The notes under the pieces were generated by a model. The model was given only the letters and a program-made list of their open reading frames with translations, ran no database searches and was not told the origin of the DNA. Both the position numbers and the translations under genes were made by a program. DNA of 8,487 bases from Acidimicrobiia bacterium (GTDB lineage Bacteria; Actinomycetota; Acidimicrobiia; Spongiisociales; ZC4RG35): contig JAICND010000040.1 of assembly GCA_025929005.1 (NCBI GenBank), positions 1 through 8,487 on the forward strand, in the 5' to 3' direction. Within the stretch, counting starts at the first letter, position 1, and each line of letters starts with the position of its first letter. Below, piece by piece: positions 1 to 7,015 of the stretch.

Positions 1-195
1 CCACGCCATCGCGATCCGGGCCGTCAAGACAGACCGATAGGGATAGTTAGGCACTGGAATCATGAGCGTTGCCTTGGCGCGCCCCAGCAGGGACTTGTCG
101 ACCCCAGCAACTACACCCAGTTCACCCAGCGTGCGGTTGAGGAGGGGTTCGATGACCCCCTCCAGGGCGCGTCGGATGTCCTCAACCGCAGCCAT
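1..195 (-). CDS. Mrp/ApbC (NBP35-like) Fe-S carrier ATPase, N-terminal fragment
   Basis: This reading frame starts at an ATG at 195 and runs off the left edge, leaving 65 visible residues. They match the small N-terminal MIP18/DUF59-type domain that precedes the P-loop ATPase in bacterial Mrp (ApbC) proteins: an amphipathic start (MAAVEDIRRALEGVIEP), the 'IEP-L---LGELGVV' element, then a beta strand (KATLMIPVPN) and a helix (YRSVLTARIA). Mrp proteins bind and transfer [4Fe-4S] clusters in the cytosol; that role is family knowledge. The ATPase domain with its Walker motif lies outside the window, so the full identity is not proven. The family's usual 'GCP' segment after the strand reads 'PNYP' here, with no cysteine. 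A Shine-Dalgarno AGGGGA lies 5 nt upstream of the ATG. The gene is divergent from the SufR-like regulator, which makes a regulatory link plausible. A stand-alone MIP18-family protein is the alternative. Confidence 0.7.
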   Translation of the reverse strand, partial: MAAVEDIRRALEGVIEPLLNRTLGELGVVAGVDKSLLGRAKATLMIPVPNYPYRSVLTARIAMAW

Positions 196-200
196 GGTTT

Positions 201-206
201 TCCCCT
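201..206 (-). promoter_or_regulatory. Ribosome binding site of the mrp-like gene
   Basis: On the minus strand this reads AGGGGA, with 5 nt to the ATG at 195. It supports that start and shows that this gene has a leadered mRNA, unlike several other genes in the window. Confidence 0.55.
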
Positions 207-210
207 ACGG

Positions 211-246
211 CGATAGTGGGTAGAAAACTCCGCTCACTATAGTTTT
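211..246. promoter_or_regulatory. Divergent control region with two overlapping inverted repeats (candidate operator)
   Basis: The 53-bp gap between the mrp-like gene and the regulator contains two inverted repeats. The first pairs CGATAGTG (211-218) with CACTATAG (235-242), 7 of 8 positions complementary and perfect over the inner six. The second pairs AAAACT (224-229) with AGTTTT (241-246), perfect, with an 11-nt spacer. The arms interlock and cover the likely -10 sites for both directions. A dimeric winged-helix regulator encoded directly next to such a site commonly represses itself and the divergent gene. The symmetry is seen; the binding is inferred. Confidence 0.45.
236..243. promoter_or_regulatory. 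Palindromic bidirectional -10 element
   Basis: ACTATAGT is a perfect palindrome, so a TATAGT hexamer reads on both strands (238-243 plus, 241-236 minus). On the plus strand the GTG start at 249 begins 6 nt after the hexamer, about where transcription would begin, suggesting a leaderless regulator mRNA. On the minus strand it would give the mrp-like gene a leader of about 34 nt containing its ribosome binding site. A second possible minus-strand -10, CACTAT, lies at 218-213. No good -35 is visible for either direction. Confidence 0.4.
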
Positions 247-248
247 GG

Positions 249-980
249 GTGGCGATGAGCCATTCAAGCCTGGAATCCCTCGACCGCAGCATCGGCGATC
301 TTGCCTCGTCTTTAGGTGATCCCACCCGCCGTGGAATCTATCTCGCGGTCCGCCAGAGCCCTGAACCCCTGACCAGTTCACAGATCGCCGAGCTCTTCTC
401 GATCCATCCCAACGTCGCCCGGCATCATCTCGATCGCCTGGCCGATGACGGTTACCTCCAAGTGACGCATCAGCGGCGAACTGGCCGAACTGGGCCTGGA
501 GCCGGCCGACCGGCCAAGTGCTACGAAGCCACCACCAAAGGAGTGTCACTCCACCCCGGTAGACGCTACGACCTGCTGGTCGAACTTCTGGTACGGGTGC
601 TTGATCGGGTCCAGCCTCACGACATCGCCGGAGTGGCCGAGCAGGTGGGGCGGGAGTACGGCCAGGAACTCGCCGCCTCGGTCGGTGCCCCCGACGATCC
701 CGGGTACGAAGAGGTTCTGGCCGCCCTGGTCAAGGTCATGAGCGGAGTCGGATTCGAGTTGAACGCCGACGCCGACGCCCAGGTTCTCCTCACCTCCCAC
801 TGCCCCTTCGGGGAGGCCGCTACGGGCCACCCTGAGGTGATCTGCTCCCTCGATCGCGGCATGGTGTCGGGAATCATGGGTGCCCTCCACCACGCCTGCA
901 ATCCGGTGGTGTTCCCCCATGTGGTCCTCGAGGATGACTGCGTCACCCAGGTCCCGGTGACCATCAGCACTCGCAGCTAG
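249..980 (+). CDS. SufR-like winged-helix transcriptional regulator with C-terminal cysteines
   Basis: This is a 243-residue cytosolic DNA-binding protein. Residues about 15-75 form an ArsR/DeoR-like winged helix (SSLGDPTRRGIYLAV, then LTSSQIAELF, then a recognition helix NVARHHLDRLADDGYL). The wing at 76-93 carries GAGRPAKCYEAT, typical of the SufR group. The C-terminal half carries four cysteines, C185 (HCPFGEA), C199, C217 and C231, spaced X13, X17 and X13; C91 is a fifth, in the wing. SufR proteins use C-terminal cysteines to hold an Fe-S cluster and repress suf genes when cluster supply is adequate; applying that here is inference. No suf genes are in view, but a divergent Mrp-type Fe-S carrier is. 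The start may be GTG 249, which suits a leaderless mRNA, or ATG 255; neither has a clear Shine-Dalgarno. Its stop shares CTAG with the stop of the convergent gene. Confidence 0.75.
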   Translation: MAMSHSSLESLDRSIGDLASSLGDPTRRGIYLAVRQSPEPLTSSQIAELFSIHPNVARHHLDRLADDGYLQVTHQRRTGRTGPGAGRPAKCYEATTKGVSLHPGRRYDLLVELLVRVLDRVQPHDIAGVAEQVGREYGQELAASVGAPDDPGYEEVLAALVKVMSGVGFELNADADAQVLLTSHCPFGEAATGHPEVICSLDRGMVSGIMGALHHACNPVVFPHVVLEDDCVTQVPVTISTRS

Positions 981-1948
981 CCCTTTAGAGCCTCCTGGCC
1001 CTGCCGGAAAAAGTCGAAGGCGGCGACCCGTTGATCGTCGGCCTCACCAAGCTGGTCGTAAGACAGGCTCGCCCCGTTGAAGTGCGGGTCGTTCCAGAAC
1101 GGGTTGGCGCGATCGATCTCGCCCCACGCCGAGACATATAGATACGGCTCTTGATGATTCTGGTCACCTGGCGACACCCCGTAGGAGGCCCGGGCCCCGG
1201 CTTCGGGATCACCCAGCTCGACGGCAACGTCGAAGTGTTCAGGCCACAGCTGCACAAGTGATGGCCGCTCCCCCTGAGGGGCCGATGCCCGCAGTTCTTC
1301 GAGTAGTGCGGTCGCAAATCCGAACAGCGCCGTCATTGCGGCCACCGATTCCTCATCGATCACAAGGGTGTGATCAGGATCGAGCGGTGGCAGAGGATCG
1401 CCAAACCGTGGAAACCAGTCAACCCGGTACGGAATGCCCGCGGCCTGGCACGCCCCATTGACTGTTGTCAGCGGTGCCCGCCTGACCTCGGAACTCCGCT
1501 GCACGACGAGATCGACGCCTTCGATACGAACCTGCGTATCGTCACCGAAGAAGGGTGTGCCGAATCCACCTTTGGTGTACCGGAGACCGATTTTGGTATT
1601 TGCCCGGTGACGAACCGGAGAGAGAACGAAGTAGGCGAGCTGGTGAAGCGAGTCTCTCGTCAAAGAGAAGCCACTGGGAACCGGTACCAGCCTTGGTCCA
1701 GGTACGAGCCAACGATCGATCGCCCACTGGCTCAGCGTCGGTCTGGTCGACACCCATTCGACCCATGTGACGTCTCCCGAGCTGACCGGCGAGACCACTC
1801 CCTCAGGAACATCGCTGCGATCCGTGGGGTCGTCGGAAAATTCACCGGTGTGAATGGCGGGCGGTGAGGGCTCGAGCACCCGGGCCACAAACCCGGGCTC
1901 CATGTGTTCCTGGGCCTCAGAACGGGGATTGCGAGCCTCTTCCAGCAT
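977..1948 (-). CDS. Conserved-looking hypothetical protein, 323 residues
   Basis: I do not recognise this family with confidence. It is predicted soluble, with no signal peptide or membrane segment and only one cysteine (C167). Residues 1-60 are acidic and proline-rich, probably disordered. Residues 61-150 form a mixed region containing VEWVSTRPTLSQWAIDRW and GLRYTKGGFGTPFFGDD. Residues 190-220 contain a helix (VAAMTALFGFATALLEELR). The C-terminal part (232-290) is rich in aromatic and charged motifs such as QLWPEHFDVAVELG, YGVSPGDQNHQEPYLYVSAW and PFWNDPHFNGASL, the sort of block that is conserved in a real domain. An ATG at 1948 is chosen because a TAGGCT -10 lies exactly 6 nt upstream; M16 (ATG 1903) is the alternative and would remove a weakly structured tail. 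It is divergent from aconitase across 118 bp and overlaps the regulator's 3' end by 4 nt. Confidence 0.75.
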   Translation of the reverse strand: MLEEARNPRSEAQEHMEPGFVARVLEPSPPAIHTGEFSDDPTDRSDVPEGVVSPVSSGDVTWVEWVSTRPTLSQWAIDRWLVPGPRLVPVPSGFSLTRDSLHQLAYFVLSPVRHRANTKIGLRYTKGGFGTPFFGDDTQVRIEGVDLVVQRSSEVRRAPLTTVNGACQAAGIPYRVDWFPRFGDPLPPLDPDHTLVIDEESVAAMTALFGFATALLEELRASAPQGERPSLVQLWPEHFDVAVELGDPEAGARASYGVSPGDQNHQEPYLYVSAWGEIDRANPFWNDPHFNGASLSYDQLGEADDQRVAAFDFFRQGQEALKG

Positions 1949-1954
1949 GTTTTG

Positions 1955-1960
1955 AGCCTA
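1955..1960 (-). promoter_or_regulatory. -10 element of the 323-residue hypothetical gene (leaderless)
   Basis: TAGGCT on the minus strand is followed by exactly 6 nt and the ATG at 1948. No Shine-Dalgarno intervenes, so the first transcribed base is likely the start codon. The same hexamer at the same distance precedes the molybdoenzyme gene. No clear -35 is seen. Confidence 0.45.
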
Positions 1961-2052
1961 TCCATGTGTGCAATAAGGGCGGCGTTTGCCATGACCCAAA
2001 TCGGGGCGATGTTTCGGCAGTCGATCTCTTATGGATGGTCGGGGGCAATTCC

Positions 2053-2058
2053 TACACT
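2053..2058 (+). promoter_or_regulatory. -10 element of acnA (leaderless or nearly so)
   Basis: TACACT is followed by 8 nt and the ATG at 2067. No purine-rich ribosome binding site lies between them. The rest of the 118-bp divergent gap (1949-2066) shows only a weak possible -35 (TTATGG, 2029-2034, 18-nt spacing) and no obvious operator. Confidence 0.45.
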
Positions 2059-2066
2059 CGTGATCA

Positions 2067-4705
2067 ATGACGAATACGGTTCTCAAGACCCCACTCGGTG
2101 ACCGACTCATTGCTCCCTTGGATTCGATCGAGGGTGCTTCAGGGCTGCCCTACTCCATCAGGGTCTTACTGGAAGCCGCTCTCCGCCGGCTCGACGGGCG
2201 ACTCGTTCACCGTGGCGACGTGGACGCCATTGCTGCCTACGACCCTCGGTCACTGATCGGTGCGGAGATCCCCTTCATCCCTGGCCGGGTCGTCCTCCAG
2301 GATTTCACCGGAGTGCCGGCCATCGTTGACCTGGCCGCTATGCGCGGCGCCATCGTGCGGATGACAGGAAGGACCGATGCTGCCGCCCGGGTCAACCCTG
2401 GCGTCAAATGTGACCTGGTGGTTGACCACTCGGTCCAGGTTGATGCCTTCGGTAGCCGCGACTCCCTTCTCATCAACAGCCGGAAGGAGTTCGAGCGGAA
2501 TCAGGAGCGCTACGAGTTCCTCAAGTGGGGTCAGCGCGCGTTCGCCAACTTCCGAGTAGTGCCGCCCGCTACAGGCATCGTGCACCAGGTGAATCTCGAG
2601 TACCTGGCCAAGGTTGTATGGGACGACGGCACCTGGCTCTTCCCCGACTCTCTGGTCGGCACCGATTCGCACACGACCATGATCAACGGACTCGGCGTGC
2701 TTGGTTGGGGCGTGGGAGGCATCGAAGCCGAGGCAGCCATGCTCGGCCAACCGATCTCGATGCTGCTACCCGAGGTGGTGGGGTTCCGTCTCACGGGCCG
2801 CCTCCTGGAGGGCTCCACCGCCACCGATCTGGTTCTTAGAGTGACCGAGCTCCTCAGAAAGCACGGAGTAGTCGGAAAGTTCGTCGAGTTCTTTGGCCCG
2901 GGTCTGGACGAGATGCCGGTCGCCAACCGGGCGACGATCGCCAACATGGCCCCGGAGTACGGGGCCACCGTTGGCTTCTTCCCCGTAGACAGCCAGACCA
3001 TCGAATACCTCCGGTTCACTGGCCGACCCGAAGCGTTGTGTGAGACGGTCGAGCTCTACTACCGGACCCAGGGCCTGTGGAGAGACTCCAGTCAGAGCAT
3101 CGCCTACAGCTCAGAACTCGAGCTAGATCTCGGAACCGTGGAGCCATCGTTGGCGGGACCGCGACGACCCCAGGATCGCGTCTCGCTCTCGGGGATGAAG
3201 GACGACTGGCGTCGCCAGCTCGCATCGACTTATCGGCGCGGCCAGGTCGGCCATGCAACCGTCGCCGGTCCGAGCGGCAGCTATGAACTCTCCGACGGCG
3301 ATGTCGTCATTGCTGCGATTACCTCGTGCACCAACACTTCCAACCCGGAGGTGATGATGGCCGCCGGTCTCGTCGCCCGGGCGGCGAGGCAGAAGGGCCT
3401 GATGCCAAAGCCATGGGTCAAGACTTCCCTGGCTCCGGGGTCGCAGGTCGTGACCGAGTACCTTCGATCGGCGGGTCTGCTCGATGACCTCGAAGCGACC
3501 GGGTTCTTCGTCGTGGGATACGGATGCACTACCTGCATCGGCAACTCCGGGCCACTACCACCAGAGATTGCGGACGCCATCAGCACCGGAGAATTGGTTG
3601 CCGCATCGGTGCTCTCGGGCAATCGCAACTTTGAGGGCCGGATCTCACCCGATGCCCGCGCCAACTACCTGGCCTCTCCTCCGCTCGTGGTCGCCTACGC
3701 GCTGGCCGGCACCGTCGATTGGGACCCGCTTAGCGAGCCGATCCCCGGCTCCGAGATCTATCTGCGCGACCTCTGGCCAACCCAGGAGGAGATCGTCCGG
3801 ATGGTGGCCGATCATGTCAGCAGAGCCCAATTCACAGAAAAGTACGCCGATGTTTTCACCGGATCCGAAGAGTGGCGCAGCATCGTCACACGAGGCAGCG
3901 ACCTCTATGAGTGGAAACCGGAGTCGACGTACATTCAGGAACCGCCCTTCTTCCTCGAGCTTGGTCAAGAGGTACAACCGTTGCGGCCCATTGAAAACGC
4001 CCGGGTGCTCGTCAAGGTGGGTAACTCCATCACCACCGACCACATCAGCCCCGCCGGCGCCATCAGTCCCGACTCTCCGGCCGGTCGCTATTTGATTGAG
4101 CATGGCGTCCAGCCCGCGCTGTTCAACTCCTATGGATCGCGGCGTGGCAACGACCGCGTGATGACGCGGGGTACGTTCGCAAATGTTCGGGTGCGCAATG
4201 AGCTGGCCCCGGGGACAGAAGGCGGGCATACCACCGACTTCATCGACAACCAGGTGAAGTCCGTCTATGACGCTTCGGTCAACTATCGGTCAGCGGGGAT
4301 TCCGCTTGTGGTGTTGGCCGGCCAGGACTACGGAATGGGCTCTTCCCGTGACTGGGCCGCTAAGGGGACATTTCTCCTGGGAATCAAAGCGGTGATGGCG
4401 GAGAGCTTCGAGAGAATTCACCGCTCGAACCTGGTGATGATGGGTGTTCTCCCCCTCGAGTACCTCCCGGGCGAGTCAGCCGCTGCCCACAAGCTGGACG
4501 GCACCGAGACCTTCTCCATTGGTCTGACTGACGGCCTTGTCCCTCGGCAGGAACTGCTGGTCACGGCCACACGGCTCAAAGGTGATCCGGCCATGTTCCC
4601 GATGATCGCCAGGGTCGACACCCCGATCGAGGTCGAGTATCTCCGCCACGGCGGCATCCTCCATTATGTCCTTCGACAGATGGCCGCCGGAGACGGCGTA
4701 GCCGC

Positions 4706-4721
<16 letters not shown>
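2067..4721 (+). CDS. acnA: Aconitate hydratase A
   Basis: This 884-residue cytosolic enzyme interconverts citrate and isocitrate through cis-aconitate in the TCA and glyoxylate cycles. The length and motif order are those of the AcnA/IRP1 branch. The [4Fe-4S] ligands are C421 (ITSCTNTSNP), C487 and C490 (GYGCTTCIGNSGPL); their 66- and 3-residue spacings equal those of IRP1 (C437, C503, C506, from memory). The C-terminal swivel domain is intact: DHISPAGAIS near 655-665, YGSRRGNDRVMTRGTF from Y689, and GQDYGMGSSRDWAAKG with the catalytic S759 and R761. The N-terminal substrate region GTDSHTTMINGLG is also present. All key residues appear intact, so activity is expected. An ATG at 2067 is favoured by the -10 just upstream and by a normal family N-terminus. 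The last 16 nt overlap the convergent molybdoenzyme gene. The Fe-S cluster gives a possible tie to the SufR-like regulator and Mrp upstream. Confidence 0.97.
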
Positions 4722-5317
<596 letters not shown>

Positions 5318-5323
5318 CGATCG

Positions 5324-5329
5324 AGCCTA
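5324..5329 (-). promoter_or_regulatory. -10 element of the molybdoenzyme gene (leaderless)
   Basis: TAGGCT on the minus strand is followed by CGATCG and the ATG at 5317, with no Shine-Dalgarno. This suggests the gene has its own promoter despite lying only 26 nt downstream of the microprotein stop. Confidence 0.5.
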
Positions 5330-5343
5330 ACGATCAAACCAAA

Positions 5344-5466
5344 CTACACACCAATGGCTCCACCCGAGTCGAGCAGATCACCGGCCCACTCGAACAAGAA
5401 GTAGAGCGCGACCAGTCCGACCCCGACACCGATCACAATCAGCGCATAACGCAACCACCGATTCAC
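5344..5466 (-). CDS. 40-residue single-span membrane protein coupled to the sortase
   Basis: A GTG at 5466 overlaps the sortase stop in the tetranucleotide GTGA, and a perfect AGGAGG lies 4 nt upstream inside the sortase 3' end, a strong sign of coupled translation. The product is 40 residues: a short basic N-terminus (VNRWLR), one hydrophobic span at about residues 7-25 (YALIVIGVGVGLVALYFLF) and a short acidic, glycine-rich tail (EWAGDLLDSGGAIGV). The positive-inside rule predicts the tail lies outside. There is no LPxTG-like motif, so it does not look like a sortase substrate. It may be a membrane partner or stabiliser of the sortase; this is inference. The frame stays open upstream to 5598, but that part only shadows the sortase gene. 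I do not recognise a family. Confidence 0.7.
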   Translation of the reverse strand: MNRWLRYALIVIGVGVGLVALYFLFEWAGDLLDSGGAIGV

Positions 5467-6173
5467 GCAGCCTCCTCGCGGGGCTCCGCCTGCAGCGTCT
5501 CGACATAGTCGAAGTTGGGACCGGCAACTAGCTCCGCCTGAATAACGAGGCGTTTGGCAGCCGAGAACCGGGGATGGCAGGTGGTGAGGGTCAGCCATGA
5601 GCCCGGGAGTGGCTCGGTGACGTAGACATCGGTGGGCAAGACGATCTCGATGACTTTCACTTCGTACACGCTGATGCCGATTGCGGTTTCAACCTCGATG
5701 CGGTCGCCCAGGACCAGCTGGTCGAGATCGTAGAAGGGTCGGCCATATGTGGTGCGATGTCCGCTGATGACGGCGTTACCTGGTTGACCCGGAACCGGTG
5801 TCCATGGCATATGACCCGGTCCGTCCTTGAGAGTGTCGCGGTCCACTCCTTCGAAAAGAACCGCCTCCAGGCCGATCTTGTTGATTGTGATGCGGCCGAG
5901 GGGCTCACCCTCCGGCACTACCGGTTCGGTCTGCAGACTGGCTACGGAGGTGGGAGCTGAGATGGACGTGTCGGGCGGCGCGGTGGTCGTGGTCGTGGTC
6001 GTGGCGATCTCCACACGCCGCTCGACGAGGGCTTGGGCGAGTTCGTCGGAGGCACGCGCCTGTGTACCCGCGTTGATCAGGTCGGTCACGAACAGCTGAT
6101 ACACCAGAAACGCGATGATCAGCCCGCCCGCCCCGACGAGGGTGAAACCTGCCACTCGCAGGAATCTTTTCAT
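5463..6173 (-). CDS. Class E sortase (membrane-anchored transpeptidase)
   Basis: This 236-residue protein has an N-terminal anchor (residues 8-30, AGFTLVGAGGLIIAFLVYQL), an extracytoplasmic Thr/Pro/Ser-rich stalk (57-80, with seven threonines at 58-64) and a sortase barrel from about 90. Catalytic residues are all present: H139 in ISGHRTTYG, C199 in LTLTTCHPRFS, and R208 in AAKRLVI. The TLTTCHP signature and GHRTTYGRPFYDLD segment are those of actinobacterial class E housekeeping sortases, which attach LAXTG-type proteins to the cell wall. No substrate with such a motif is encoded here. The ATG at 6173 is supported by a TAGCCT -10 ending 7 nt upstream. It begins 39 nt after the enoyl-CoA hydratase-family gene and is translationally coupled to the 40-residue membrane protein downstream. 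Confidence 0.93.
   Translation of the reverse strand: MKRFLRVAGFTLVGAGGLIIAFLVYQLFVTDLINAGTQARASDELAQALVERRVEIATTTTTTTAPPDTSISAPTSVASLQTEPVVPEGEPLGRITINKIGLEAVLFEGVDRDTLKDGPGHMPWTPVPGQPGNAVISGHRTTYGRPFYDLDQLVLGDRIEVETAIGISVYEVKVIEIVLPTDVYVTEPLPGSWLTLTTCHPRFSAAKRLVIQAELVAGPNFDYVETLQAEPREEAA
5471..5476 (-). promoter_or_regulatory. Shine-Dalgarno of the sortase-coupled microprotein
   Basis: AGGAGG on the minus strand lies inside the last codons of the sortase gene, 4 nt before the GTG at 5466. It is the strongest ribosome binding site in the window and decides the start of the 40-residue gene. Confidence 0.65.
5982..6002 (-). repeat. Hexanucleotide repeat encoding the sortase poly-threonine stalk
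   Basis: On the plus strand GGTCGT occurs three times in perfect tandem (5985-6002), preceded by a further GGT. It encodes threonines 58-64 of the sortase. Slippage by whole units would alter stalk length in steps of two residues without a frameshift. Confidence 0.7.
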
Positions 6174-6180
6174 TCCGGCC

Positions 6181-6186
6181 AGGCTA
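6181..6186 (-). promoter_or_regulatory. -10 element of the sortase gene (leaderless)
   Basis: TAGCCT on the minus strand is followed by 7 nt and the ATG at 6173. The spacer GGCCGGA is not a good ribosome binding site. It sits in the 39-nt gap after the enoyl-CoA hydratase-family gene, so the sortase may have its own promoter. Confidence 0.4.
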
Positions 6187-6212
6187 CCCCGGCAAGAATT
6201 CAGAACCGAGGG

Positions 6213-6980
6213 TCAGCTTCCGGACCAAACGGGATCCCGCTTTTCCAAGAAGGCCCTGATCCCTTCTTGAGAGTCCCTGGTGAGAGACACTTCGGTCAGA
6301 CCTGCCTGGAGTCGATCGAAGGCGGCGTCGTGACTCATCCCTACCACCCCGTAAAACGCATCGCGCCCAAGCATCATCACCGCCGGGCTTTGGGTGGCCA
6401 ACACTCCCACCACCTCGTCGACCGCAGTGTCGAGTTCTGCTCTTGGCACGACCCTGGACACTGCGCCAAGTGAGAGGGCTTCAGCCGCGTCAATCAGGCG
6501 TCCGGTCATCATCAATTCGAGTGCCGCTTTTACACCCAGGGCCCGTTGCACCGGAACTGTGATCATCATCGGCCATAGCCCGATCTTGATCTCGGGCATG
6601 CCGAGTTTGACATCGTCGGCTGCGATAGTGATGTCGCAAGCAACCGCCAACCCGAAGCCCCCCGCGAGGGCATGACCATTGACGCGAGCGATGGTTGGTT
6701 TGCCGGCCCGCCACATCGTCCGAAAGAGGTCGGCCATGGCGCCCCGCGCCGCGTGAAGGCCGATGGGGTCGTCGACGAATCCCGACGAGAGGTCACCACC
6801 GGCAGAAAAGGCCTGATCGCCGGCGCCGGTATAGACGATGACCTGTACCTGGTCGTCGTCGATGGCCCGTCTGGTGCCGGCTAGGAGCTCGGCCATCGTC
6901 GCAGTCGAAAGCGGGTTGCGTCGCTCGGGTTCGTCGATGGTGATCGTCGCCCTGGCGGCCCCGACCTCGTATCTCACCAT
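6213..6980 (-). CDS. Enoyl-CoA hydratase/isomerase (crotonase) family protein
   Basis: This crotonase-fold cytosolic acyl-CoA enzyme is about 255 residues long, a normal family length. Numbering from a TTG at 6989 (three residues earlier), the oxyanion-hole region AFSAGGDL (60-67) and NGHALAGGFGLAVACD (104-119) are intact. In canonical hydratases two glutamates activate water (E144 and E164 in the rat enzyme). Here the second is kept as E133 in MPEIKIG, but the first is G113. The PEIKIGLWPMMI segment resembles branched-chain or terpenoid-degradation homologues such as AtuE-like proteins. The substrate is unknown, and an isomerase or another crotonase reaction is possible. The ATG at 6980 is preferred: GGGAG ends 9 nt upstream, whereas the TTG at 6989 abuts the Shine-Dalgarno, and MVRYEV is a typical family N-terminus. 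It is divergent from the DUF5317 gene. Confidence 0.9.
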   Translation of the reverse strand: MVRYEVGAARATITIDEPERRNPLSTATMAELLAGTRRAIDDDQVQVIVYTGAGDQAFSAGGDLSSGFVDDPIGLHAARGAMADLFRTMWRAGKPTIARVNGHALAGGFGLAVACDITIAADDVKLGMPEIKIGLWPMMITVPVQRALGVKAALELMMTGRLIDAAEALSLGAVSRVVPRAELDTAVDEVVGVLATQSPAVMMLGRDAFYGVVGMSHDAAFDRLQAGLTEVSLTRDSQEGIRAFLEKRDPVWSGS

Positions 6981-6989
6981 CTGGTTCAA

Positions 6990-6997
6990 CTCCCTCC
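6990..6997 (-). promoter_or_regulatory. Ribosome binding site of the crotonase-family gene
   Basis: GGAGGGAG on the minus strand directly abuts the TTG at 6989 and lies 9 nt from the ATG at 6980. This spacing favours the ATG as the start. Confidence 0.5.
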
Positions 6998-7003
6998 GTG
7001 TGA

Positions 7004-7009
7004 TAGCGT
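7004..7009 (+). promoter_or_regulatory. -10 element of the DUF5317 gene (leaderless)
   Basis: TAGCGT is followed by exactly 6 nt and the ATG at 7016, with no Shine-Dalgarno. A possible minus-strand -10 (TATCAC, 7005-7000) for the crotonase-family gene overlaps it, so the two divergent promoters may interfere in this 35-bp gap. Confidence 0.4.
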
Positions 7010-7015
7010 CGACTC

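Noticed and set aside
1370..1867. 165-residue plus-strand frame opposite the 323-residue protein
   Set aside because: Charged, domain-free translation. The minus-strand frame is longer, begins at a promoter-like element and meets the neighbouring gene cleanly.
1949..2066. Small frames (65-68 residues) crossing the hypothetical/acnA gap
   Set aside because: They overlap the start of one or both real genes, have no ribosome binding site and no recognisable features.
3484..4095. 203-residue plus-strand frame overlapping acnA
   Set aside because: Alternative-frame translation is Arg/Ser/Pro-rich with no domain, while the acnA frame carries the cluster cysteines here.
3645..4229. 194-residue minus-strand open frame inside acnA
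   Set aside because: Antisense shadow of a strongly conserved aconitase region; its translation has no recognisable domain and GC-rich coding DNA often leaves such frames open.
5467..5598. Upstream extension of the microprotein frame to an ATG at 5598
   Set aside because: It lies wholly inside the sortase gene in another frame and encodes a low-complexity, cysteine-containing stretch with no family features. The GTG at 5466 has a perfect Shine-Dalgarno.
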